Below, piece by piece: positions 1 to 5,910 of a stretch of 17,289 nt of DNA. Numbering within the stretch: position 1 is the first letter of the stretch; the number at the start of each line of letters is the position of its first letter. Below the pieces are notes generated by a model. It ran no database searches and had not been told where the DNA came from. It was given only the letters and a program-made list of their open reading frames with translations. The translations under genes were made by a program, and so were the position numbers. Origin of the DNA: 2-01-FULL-45-10 sp964433975 (GTDB lineage: Bacteria; Omnitrophota; Gorgyraeia; 2-01-FULL-45-10); NCBI GenBank assembly GCA_964433975.1, contig CAYSSS010000032.1:1-17289 (forward strand), in the 5' to 3' direction.

Positions 1-9
1 CCACTCTTA

Positions 10-18
10 TGCTATAAT
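10..18 (+). promoter_or_regulatory. Extended -10 promoter element, probably giving a leaderless mRNA
   Basis: The bases TGCTATAAT form a perfect extended -10 (TGn plus TATAAT at 13-18). Transcription would start about 7 nt after the hexamer, at or next to position 25, the A of the ATG of the following gene. No Shine-Dalgarno-like sequence fits in the 6 nt between. The -35 region lies outside the window, so only half of the promoter can be judged. Confidence 0.6.
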
Positions 19-24
19 GTTTCT

Positions 25-1500
25 ATGGTGCAAAAATACAAAATATTCGTAAGCGCTAATCAGAAGGAACTTCGCGAGGAGCGGTTTGCGATCAAGAATG
101 TTGTGAACAGCAGTGAAACGATCCGTGGTTTCTTCGATCTATTTCTATTTGAGGACCTCCCGGCAAAAGGAAAGTCGCCCGTTACAACATACTTAAAATA
201 TGTTGATGAGAGCGATATTTATATCTGTATTATCGGCATGGAGTATGGAATAAAGGGAAAGGACGGGCTCTCCGCTACCGAGCGGGAATACAGACGATTT
301 CTAAAGAGAAAACCCGAAGGCGAGATCATAGCGTTTGTGAAGGGCTCAAACAAGGAGGACGCTAAACGCGATAAGGAGACCCGCGATTTTTTAAATGAAA
401 TTAAAACATCTTTTATTTACAAACGTTTTAATATGGTAGAAAAATTAGAAACCCAGGTTTTAAATAGCCTGATCTCTTTTCTTGATGATAAAGGTGAATT
501 AAGTCATGGGCCCTTTGACGAAGCCATTTGCAGGGACGCCGACTATAGCGCGATAGACGAAAAAGTGGTAAAGGACTACCTCCAAAACCGCGGCGTTAAA
601 CTCAAGGTATCGATCCCCAGAATTTCCGTCAAGGATTTTCTCATTAAAACATTAAAGGTAGCTAAGGAAGAAAATGGCAGGATTCGTCCTACCAATGCCG
701 CCATCCTTTTCTTTGGAAAGGACCCTTATGAATACATGCCGCATCACGAAATAAGGATCGCTAGGTTTAAGGGTACGGCGAGGAGTGAATTTATTGATTC
801 ACAAGAAATACGAGGCCCTATTTATAAGATGCTAGATGAAGTAGAGACATTTTTCAAGAGAAATACTAGACTGGCCAACAAAATCGTGGAATTTAAGCGA
901 GTTGATATCCCCGAGTATCCCTACGAAGCCATACGAGAAGCTATCATCAACGCCATTGCCCATAGAGACTATAAACGCCGCGGGGCGCCTATCATGGTCG
1001 CAATATTCGATGACAGGGTCGAAGTGCGTAACCCGGGCGGATTATTGCCGGGCCTTAACATTAAGAAACTCGAAGGCAATCATCAAACCAGAAATGGGGT
1101 AATATGTAAGATCTTTCATGAAACGTTAGATATGGAGAAATTCGGCACAGGCATCGGTAAGATGAAACGTCTCATGAAGGAGCACGGCCTATCCGCGCCT
1201 CAATTTTCAGAAGAGGGCGATGTATTCGTGGTTAAATTTTATGGGCCTGGTGATAAAATTCTGGATTTAGTCCCTAGTATTCCGGCCGATCGAATAACTG
1301 ATCTATCTCATTTGAACAAGCGGCAATTGGAAGCATTGAAATTAGTTTATAATAAGGGGGATGCTATTAGCAGGAAGGGCTATGCCCAACGATTTAATAC
1401 GTCTATTCGTTCTGCGCAGCGTGACCTTCACCAACTTTTATCAGAGCACCTTATAATTCAAGAAGGAGCAGGAAGAGCCATTAAGTATAAAAAACCATAA
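25..1500 (+). CDS. DUF4062 / HATPase_c_4 (RecG/Schlafen-like) / winged-helix protein
   Basis: A 491-residue soluble protein with three parts. Residues about 5-90 resemble DUF4062: an IFVSANQKELREER start, then an acidic, aromatic stretch ending near IIGMEYG and ATEREYRRF. Residues about 215-410 match the ATP-binding regulator family with HATPase_c_4: PTNAAILFFGKDP, the N-box EAIREAIINAIAHRDY with N309, the G1-like DDRVEVRNPGG, and the G2-like FGTGIGKM at 373-380. Residues about 430-490 look like a winged helix. The AlbA_2 nucleic-acid-binding domain that usually precedes this ATPase seems to be replaced by DUF4062. DUF4062 proteins are often found in NTPase signalling and defence contexts, but nothing adjacent here confirms such a role. 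Chosen start: ATG at 25, supported by the -10 element ending 6 nt upstream. It stands alone, and its composition looks somewhat more AT-rich than the Bat operon, so lateral acquisition is possible. Exact function unknown. Confidence 0.85.
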   Translation: MVQKYKIFVSANQKELREERFAIKNVVNSSETIRGFFDLFLFEDLPAKGKSPVTTYLKYVDESDIYICIIGMEYGIKGKDGLSATEREYRRFLKRKPEGEIIAFVKGSNKEDAKRDKETRDFLNEIKTSFIYKRFNMVEKLETQVLNSLISFLDDKGELSHGPFDEAICRDADYSAIDEKVVKDYLQNRGVKLKVSIPRISVKDFLIKTLKVAKEENGRIRPTNAAILFFGKDPYEYMPHHEIRIARFKGTARSEFIDSQEIRGPIYKMLDEVETFFKRNTRLANKIVEFKRVDIPEYPYEAIREAIINAIAHRDYKRRGAPIMVAIFDDRVEVRNPGGLLPGLNIKKLEGNHQTRNGVICKIFHETLDMEKFGTGIGKMKRLMKEHGLSAPQFSEEGDVFVVKFYGPGDKILDLVPSIPADRITDLSHLNKRQLEALKLVYNKGDAISRKGYAQRFNTSIRSAQRDLHQLLSEHLIIQEGAGRAIKYKKP

Positions 1501-1610
1501 TGGCTCGATTTTTCCAAAAATGGCTCGATTTGTGGCTCGATTAAATTTTGGCCCGAATATTAAAAAAATGGCTCGATTTGTGGCTCGTTTTGGTATACAA
1601 TTTGGCTATT
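1501..1610 (+). repeat. Short direct repeats TGGCTCGATT after the DUF4062 gene
   Basis: Copies of TGGCTCG(A/T)TT begin at 1501, 1521, 1533, 1569 and 1581, with a degenerate TGGCTATT at 1603. A longer unit, AATGGCTCGATTTGTGGCTCG, is exactly repeated at 1519-1539 and 1567-1587, 48 nt apart. The spacings 12, 36, 12 and 48 are multiples of three. Read in the frame of the upstream gene, the first stop (TAA at 1498-1500) is followed by 20 open codons containing two NGSI/CGSI-like units. Another frame gives a 30-codon ORF at 1520-1612 with two MARFVAR units. No ribosome binding site is visible, so I do not call a gene. Confidence 0.7.
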
Positions 1611-1612
1611 AA

Positions 1613-1806
1613 ATAAAGGTCATTTATATAACAATTGCGTAATTGCTGCACGATCAGGCAGTATTAACGGAATACGGTGCGGGGAGATAGTTAGAGTAAA
1701 GTTCGGTGCAAACCCTCACCACCAGCATTAATATTTCAGTTCGAGGATCTATTTTATTGCTCGAAAATTGCGCAACCCGTATCTATACCGAAGATAAGAG
1801 CCTGAT
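1613..1806 (+). other. Intergenic leader before the histidine kinase with several small inverted repeats
   Basis: I see no coding potential here. Perfect small inverted repeats are present: CAATT/AATTG (1632-1645), GTATT-AACGG-AATAC (1661-1675), GGTGcGGG (1676-1683) against CCCtCACC (1713-1720) with one mismatch, and TTCGAG/CTCGAA (1740-1745, 1760-1765). The palindrome TTGCGCAA lies at 1768-1775. The motif CGGTGC occurs at 1675-1680 and 1704-1709. The stretch 1658-1725 may be a structured leader, but it matches no riboswitch family I know. No convincing -35/-10 pair or strong Shine-Dalgarno precedes the kinase start. Confidence 0.4.
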
Positions 1807-4320
1807 ATGCGCATATATAACAAGCTGATTATAGCCTTCCTGATATTGAGCGTAGTCCCCACTCTCTTCATCGGCGTCATCGGTTTCTATAACGCCAAGG
1901 ATAGCCTTGAAAAAACGATCATCTCTAATCTGAGCAGCGTAGCAGATAATGGAGTAGATGAGATCGTAGCATTCATCGACGCGCGAAGATCCGACATGAA
2001 GGTCCTGCAAAGCCAAAACGTGTACAAAACTACCTTTTCCGTCCTGGATCAATTCAGCAGGGATCAATTGAACCGTTACTACCTTGAGGCCAAGAAGGCG
2101 ATCGATGCCCAGCTGGCCGTGTTCCAGATCGCATTTAAATACGAGGATATCAGGCTTGTGGATATGCGGGGCAAAGTTATCTATGTCTCTAAACCCGGAC
2201 TCGACCCCGAACTTAACAGATACATGGAGGACAAGGACGACCTCTTCCAGAGGGCGAAAAGCGGCATCTTTATTTATGACGCCAGTGAGAGCCGCGGCAA
2301 AGATAATACTTTTACATATTGCATGACCGGTCTGGCCTATGGCAAGGCAGATGAGGTTATCGGGTTGATTCAAATGAAGTTTGACATGAAGGGGCTCTTC
2401 GACCGCTTAAATAGCGATGTGCGCTTAGGAGATAGCGGCGAGATAATATGCGGCAGGGAAACGTCGAATAGTGAAGTCCTGTTTTTAAGTCCGCGAAGGT
2501 ATGAAGCGGCCGCCGTTTTTGAAAACGTAGTGCCTTCAAGTAAGATGAATTTTTTGCCGATACAAAGGGCGATATCGGGTGAGAGCGGTTCTGGCAGGTC
2601 CATCGATTACCGCGAACAGGCAGTTCTATCTGTGTGGCGGCCTATTAAGTCACTGGGGTGGGGGCTTGTGGCAAAGATCAGTGAGGGAGAAGCCTTCCTG
2701 CCTGTCGATAGGCTTCGCAGCATACTCTTAGGTACTTTAATTATGACAGTTCTTTCGATCATAGTGACCGCTTTAATTATCGCGAAGTCCATAGCCGGTC
2801 CGATCGATAAATTACGCAAAGGAGCGAAGATAATAGGCTCCGGAAATTTAGATTATAAGATCGGCCTTGCTTCAAATGACGAGGTTGGGCAGCTATCGCA
2901 GGCATTTGATACGATGGCGCAAAATTTAAAGAAGACCACCACGTCGATATATGACCTTAATAAGGAGATCGCCGAACGTAAGCGGGTGGAGACAGAGCGC
3001 GAGAGGACGCTGATATGGCAGCAGGAGGTCAGCGCTCTGCAGCAATCGCTTCTTGCGCCGGTTATGCTTGAGAAGAAGCTCAAGATGATAACCGACGGGA
3101 TCACGACCATATTTGGCGCGGATTTCTGTCGAATATGGCTTATACAGCCGGGGGATCGATGCGGACAGGGCTGTATGCATGCCGAAGTCAAGGAGGGTGA
3201 GCACTTGTGCCGCTACAGGGATAAGTGCCTGCATCTGGTGGCGAGCTCAGGCCGCTATACCCATACCGACGGTAGAGAGCACTCCAGGGTCCCCTTTGGT
3301 TGTTACGAGATCGGGCGTATCGCCGCGGGCGAAGAACATAAGTATATGACGAACGATGTGCCAAGCGATCCCATGGTGCATGACCACAAATGGGCGCGGG
3401 AGCCCGGACTTGTATCATTCGCTGGCTATCAGCTCCGCGCTCAGACCCAGGATCTTATCGGTGTTCTGGCTCTCTTTTCCAAACACCCTATATCACCGGC
3501 CGAAGACGCGATACTGGATAGTTTCAGCACCACTACAGCCTTTGTCATACAACAGGCCGTTGCGAATAATAATCTCCTTAAGAAGGCGGTGGAGTTGGCT
3601 CGAAGCATCGAGGAGCTGAAGCTTTCGCAAAATATGCTTATACAGTCTGAAAAGATGGCTTCGCTGGGCAAACTGATCTCTGAGATATCTCACGAGATCA
3701 ACAACCCGCTCATGATCATTTCCGGCAACGCACAGCTTTCTCTCATATCGGAAAAGCTAAGCGCCGAGACAAAGAAGACTATGGAGCTGATCATGAAAGA
3801 GTGTCAGAAGGCGAAGGATATTATCAGGCGAGTATTGAGGTTCGCCAAGCCGAGCAAGGGCGAAGTAAAAGAAACAAATATATGCAATAGTTTAGAGACG
3901 GTGATGAACATAATTGAGAATCAATTCAAAACGGCCGGTGTGGAGATAAAACGAAAATATATGAAGAACCCTCCTCTCGTATCGATAGATGAGCAGCAAT
4001 TTCAGGAGGTCGTCATGAATCTATTAAACAACGCTAAAGACGCTATGCCGGAAGGGGGCATGATCACCATAACCGCCTCTCTGGAGAGCGATCAGATGAA
4101 AATAGATTTCAAGGATAACGGTACGGGAATGTCCGAAGATGTTAAGCGCAATATTCTCGAACCTTTCTTTACAACCAAACCGGAAGGTACGGGCCTGGGG
4201 TTATCGATATGTTACGGTATCCTAAAGGCTCATAACGGAGAACTAAAATTCGAAAGCCAATTAAACAAAGGCACCACAGCCACTGTGTTGCTGCCGCTTG
4301 GGAAGGAGTTGCTATTATGA
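1807..4320 (+). CDS. Membrane sensor histidine kinase (Cache-type sensor, HAMP, Cys-bearing GAF, HisKA, HATPase)
   Basis: An 837-residue kinase that should autophosphorylate H629 and pass phosphate to receiver proteins. TM1 spans about 7-27 and TM2 about 304-326; between them is an extracytoplasmic region of about 270 residues that looks like a Cache-type ligand-binding module (RLVDMRGKVIYVSKPG; WRPIKSLGWGLVAKI near the membrane). HAMP follows (about 327-378; GPIDKLRKGAKIIGSGNLDY), then a coiled coil, then a GAF-like domain (about 415-595) carrying C441, C452, C456, C468, C474 and C499. The H-box is EKMASLGKLISEISHEINNP; the N-box is VMNLLNNAKDAM (about 736-747); the G1 box DNGTGMSED and F/G2 boxes EPFFTTKPEGTGLGLSI complete the catalytic domain. 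It has no receiver of its own. The stop overlaps the next gene's start in ATGA, so the two are translationally coupled. The start is chosen because the first TM begins at once; no good ribosome binding site is visible. The ligand is unknown. Confidence 0.93.
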   Translation: MRIYNKLIIAFLILSVVPTLFIGVIGFYNAKDSLEKTIISNLSSVADNGVDEIVAFIDARRSDMKVLQSQNVYKTTFSVLDQFSRDQLNRYYLEAKKAIDAQLAVFQIAFKYEDIRLVDMRGKVIYVSKPGLDPELNRYMEDKDDLFQRAKSGIFIYDASESRGKDNTFTYCMTGLAYGKADEVIGLIQMKFDMKGLFDRLNSDVRLGDSGEIICGRETSNSEVLFLSPRRYEAAAVFENVVPSSKMNFLPIQRAISGESGSGRSIDYREQAVLSVWRPIKSLGWGLVAKISEGEAFLPVDRLRSILLGTLIMTVLSIIVTALIIAKSIAGPIDKLRKGAKIIGSGNLDYKIGLASNDEVGQLSQAFDTMAQNLKKTTTSIYDLNKEIAERKRVETERERTLIWQQEVSALQQSLLAPVMLEKKLKMITDGITTIFGADFCRIWLIQPGDRCGQGCMHAEVKEGEHLCRYRDKCLHLVASSGRYTHTDGREHSRVPFGCYEIGRIAAGEEHKYMTNDVPSDPMVHDHKWAREPGLVSFAGYQLRAQTQDLIGVLALFSKHPISPAEDAILDSFSTTTAFVIQQAVANNNLLKKAVELARSIEELKLSQNMLIQSEKMASLGKLISEISHEINNPLMIISGNAQLSLISEKLSAETKKTMELIMKECQKAKDIIRRVLRFAKPSKGEVKETNICNSLETVMNIIENQFKTAGVEIKRKYMKNPPLVSIDEQQFQEVVMNLLNNAKDAMPEGGMITITASLESDQMKIDFKDNGTGMSEDVKRNILEPFFTTKPEGTGLGLSICYGILKAHNGELKFESQLNKGTTATVLLPLGKELLL

Positions 4321-4667
4321 AGATACTTATCTGCGAAGACGAAATAGGTGTAGTAAATATACTGAAGAGATATTTGAAATACAAGGGCTTTGACGCGGAC
4401 CATGCACTGGACGGCAAAGCCGCGCTGGAATTAATAAAATCTCAGGACTATGGCATCATCTTCCTGGACATAAATATGCCGGAGATGACTGGTATAGAGA
4501 TCCTGAAGTATATGAGGGAGACCCATAACAAAGCGAAGGTCATAATCCTGACTGGTTATCCGGGCGTGACCAGGGACTTTTGCACTTCGCTGGGAGCGGA
4601 CAAGTACCTGGAGAAGCCGATAGACTTGAAAGTAATAGGTGAGATAGTGGATAAATACACGAGATGA
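4317..4667 (+). CDS. Receiver-only (CheY-like) response regulator, partner of the kinase
   Basis: A 116-residue protein made only of a receiver domain. The acidic pocket is E7-D8, the phosphoacceptor is D51 (FLDINMPEMTG), the conserved threonine is T79 (IILTGYPG) and the lysine is K100 (LEKPID). There is no DNA-binding or enzymatic output, so it probably acts by phosphotransfer or by protein binding. The ATG lies inside the kinase stop (ATGA at 4317-4320), which makes the kinase its likely phosphodonor. The residue one after T79 and the tyrosine at 97 sit at the usual signalling positions. Confidence 0.93.
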   Translation: MKILICEDEIGVVNILKRYLKYKGFDADHALDGKAALELIKSQDYGIIFLDINMPEMTGIEILKYMRETHNKAKVIILTGYPGVTRDFCTSLGADKYLEKPIDLKVIGEIVDKYTR

Positions 4668-4677
4668 TGACGGAGGA

Positions 4678-5067
4678 ATGATGGAAGGGAAGAAGTCCAT
4701 ACTTGTAATTGACAATGACAGAGAGTTTACTTCGTTGATCAATAAGTTTTTGAAAGATATCTGCGGATATGAAGTCAGGATAGTGCCCGATGGGTATAAC
4801 GGCATTATTTCGGCGCAAAAAATGATGCCGGAACTTATCTTGTTGGACATACGCATGCCGGCCATGAACGGCCTGAACATACTGGAGAAGCTGAAATCTG
4901 ACGAAAAAACAGCCCCTATCCCGGTCATCATTCTTACCGGCTTTGATGACGACGATGTAAAGAATAGAGCGCTCTCCTTAAAAGCTGCGGACTATCTTGC
5001 CAAGCCCATAGATTTAGAGATTTTGCGGCTAAGGATAGCTGCGGCGCTGGCAGAAAAGAACCCCTAA
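4678..5067 (+). CDS. Receiver-only response regulator, second in the kinase operon
   Basis: Up to 129 residues, receiver domain only: acidic pocket D12 and D14 (VIDNDREF), phosphoacceptor D57 (LILLDIRMPAMNG), T87 (IILTGFDDDD) and K109 (LAKPID). It begins 10 nt after the first regulator. The strong Shine-Dalgarno GGAGGA (4672-4677) touches the ATG at 4678, so the second ATG at 4681 (spacing 3-4 nt) is the more comfortable start; the protein would then be 128 residues. No output domain. Two adjacent receivers behind one kinase suggest branching or a phosphate sink, which is an inference. Confidence 0.92.
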   Translation: MMEGKKSILVIDNDREFTSLINKFLKDICGYEVRIVPDGYNGIISAQKMMPELILLDIRMPAMNGLNILEKLKSDEKTAPIPVIILTGFDDDDVKNRALSLKAADYLAKPIDLEILRLRIAAALAEKNP

Positions 5068-5078
5068 GGTCTTTTTTT
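5054..5078 (+). terminator. Weak candidate intrinsic terminator after the kinase operon
   Basis: AAAAGA (5054-5059) can pair with TCTTTT (5070-5075). A bulged A and two C-G pairs lie above it, the loop holds the stop codon, and a run of seven T (5072-5078) forms the 3' side. The stem is A-T rich, so termination may be inefficient. Confidence 0.3.
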
Positions 5079-5111
5079 ACCTCCCGGGCAAGAGAACCGT
5101 CCAAAAATTCA

Positions 5112-5140
5112 TTGACCCTGTATCCATATAATGATATTAT
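5112..5140 (+). promoter_or_regulatory. Candidate sigma70 promoter framed by an inverted repeat
   Basis: TTGACC (5112-5117) and TATTAT (5135-5140) are 17 nt apart. A perfect TATAAT at 5127-5132 is too close to this -35 to pair with it. The promoter is framed by ATTGACC (5111-5117) and its exact inverse GGTCAAT (5144-5150). A further direct copy, ATGGTCA, occurs at 5142-5148 and 5151-5157. These GGTCA half-sites could be an operator. Transcription would run into the palindromes and tRNA-Gly. Confidence 0.45.
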
Positions 5141-5158
5141 CATGGTCAATATGGTCAG

Positions 5159-5211
5159 GGCGGGTGTAGCTTCCCGCCATGGCAATTAAACGAACGGGGC
5201 GGGACCCCGCC
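5159..5211 (+). repeat. Two GGCGGG/CCCGCC palindromes upstream of tRNA-Gly
   Basis: First hairpin: GGCGGG (5159-5164), 8-nt loop, CCCGCC (5173-5178). Second hairpin: GGCGG (5198-5202), 4-nt loop, CCGCC (5207-5211). There is no T-run after either, so they are not ordinary terminators. The first one contains GCGGGTGTAGCT (5160-5171), identical to the first 12 nt of the tRNA-Gly gene at 5265-5276. A related GGCGG arm with GACCCGCC recurs after tRNA-Pro (15690-15706), which suggests a small palindromic repeat family. Confidence 0.5.
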
Positions 5212-5225
5212 TCATAGCTAAAGGC

Positions 5226-5256
5226 TTGACGTGGCGGGGCAATGGTAGAGTATATT
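5226..5256 (+). promoter_or_regulatory. Probable sigma70 promoter of tRNA-Gly
   Basis: TTGACG (5226-5231) and TATATT (5251-5256) with a 19-nt spacer. The predicted start, about 5263, is only 1-2 nt before the mature tRNA 5' end at 5265. The spacer holds CAATGGTAGAG (5240-5250), an exact copy of the tRNA D-arm sequence at 5277-5287. Confidence 0.55.
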
Positions 5257-5264
5257 GAATACAA

Positions 5265-5338
5265 GCGGGTGTAGCTCAATGGTAGAGCGCTAGCCTTCCA
5301 AGCTAGTTACGACGGTTCGATTCCGTTCACCCGCTCCA
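5265..5338 (+). tRNA. tRNA-Gly (anticodon UCC), CCA encoded
   Basis: A complete cloverleaf. The acceptor stem GCGGGTG (5265-5271) pairs with CACCCGC (5328-5334), the discriminator base is T (5335), and CCA is encoded at 5336-5338. The D-arm contains CAATGGTAGAGC. The anticodon stem CTAGC/GCTAG encloses the loop CTTCCAA, giving anticodon TCC at 5297-5299, which reads GGA. The T-arm is ACGG-TTCGATT-CCGT. It is preceded by a fitting promoter and followed by an unusual structured tail that starts in the CCA itself. Confidence 0.96.
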
Positions 5339-5416
5339 TGAACCACTCACAAAAATTTCTTAAGAATTTTTTGTTCGGGTTCATGGCGCGGCCATGTTAC
5401 GATTTTTGTAAGTGGT
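5336..5416 (+). other. Structured tail of tRNA-Gly with competing inverted repeats
   Basis: Three stems can form. P1: CCATGAACC (5336-5344, starting at the CCA) with GGTTCATGG (5378-5386), perfect, 33 nt apart; inside it lies a near-palindrome AAAAATTTCTTAAGAATTTT (5351-5370). P2: CATGGC-GCG-GCCATG (5382-5396), perfect. P3: ACCACTCACAAAAAT (5342-5356) with ATTTTTGTAAGTGGT (5402-5416), 14 of 15 pairs. P1 excludes both P2 and P3; P2 nests in P3. The tail leads into the leader of the regulator at 5444. No T-rich end follows P3. Confidence 0.6.
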
Positions 5417-5443
5417 GAAGTAAAGGTATTTAATAGGATATTT

Positions 5444-5863
5444 ATGGCTGATAAAAAGAAACCGATCTGCAAAATATTGACAGTCGATGACCAGATGGGC
5501 ATCGACTCTTTTTTTTACGAGTTCTTTACCGCGCGCAATTTTGAGGTCTTAAATGCGCTTAACGGTAAAGAGGCGATCGAGATCGTTAAGAGGGAGCGGC
5601 CGCGCATCATTCTCCTGGATGTAAAGATGCGCGGCATGGACGGTATAGAGACGCTAGAAAAGATACGCCAGATCGATAAGGAGGCCGTCATCATCATGGT
5701 TACAGGCGTCAAAGACGACGACGTGATGAAAAAAGCTAAAGAGCTGGGGGCGGATGATTATATCACGAAACCCCTGAGTCTTGAGTATCTGGATAAGGTC
5801 GTGCTTCTTAAAGTGATGAATTTACAGTTGAGGGACTTAAGTAAAGATGTGGGCAGCATTTAA
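5444..5863 (+). CDS. Receiver-only response regulator
   Basis: A 139-residue protein consisting of one receiver domain plus a short C-terminal helix (about 122-139). Acidic pocket D15-D16 (TVDDQMG), phosphoacceptor D59 (IILLDVKMRGMDG), T87 (IMVTGVKDDD) and K109 (YITKPLS). AGGA at 5435-5438 lies 5 nt before the ATG and supports this start. It is separated from the kinase operon by the tRNA-Gly region, so its phosphodonor is uncertain; the kinase at 1807 is the nearest candidate. It precedes moxR by 47 nt and might be co-transcribed with the Bat operon, in which case it would tie that operon to two-component control. No output domain is present. Confidence 0.9.
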   Translation: MADKKKPICKILTVDDQMGIDSFFYEFFTARNFEVLNALNGKEAIEIVKRERPRIILLDVKMRGMDGIETLEKIRQIDKEAVIIMVTGVKDDDVMKKAKELGADDYITKPLSLEYLDKVVLLKVMNLQLRDLSKDVGSI

Positions 5864-5870
5864 CATTAAA

Positions 5871-5898
5871 GCTTAAGGCTTACAGCTTAAAGCTGAAA
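5871..5898 (+). repeat. Four tandem heptamers upstream of moxR
   Basis: GCTTAAG, GCTTACA, GCTTAAA and GCTGAAA stand in exact 7-nt register from 5871 to 5898. They fill most of the 47-nt gap between the receiver gene and moxR, directly before the strong Shine-Dalgarno AGGAGG (5901-5906). CAGC/GCTG within them could form a small hairpin. Confidence 0.7.
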
Positions 5899-5910
5899 CC
5901 AGGAGGAGCT

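Noticed and set aside
1520..1612. A 30-codon small protein with two MARFVAR units
   Set aside because: No ribosome binding site, composed almost wholly of the DNA repeat, and no homology I recognise; kept as a finding only.
1675..1725. Cobalamin-riboswitch-like GGTGCAAACCC stretch
   Set aside because: The required B12-box (GCCACTG type) and the spacing are missing, and the gene downstream is a kinase.
1783..2373. A 196-codon minus-strand frame opposite the kinase sensor domain
   Set aside because: It is antisense to a convincing Cache-type region and has no family features.
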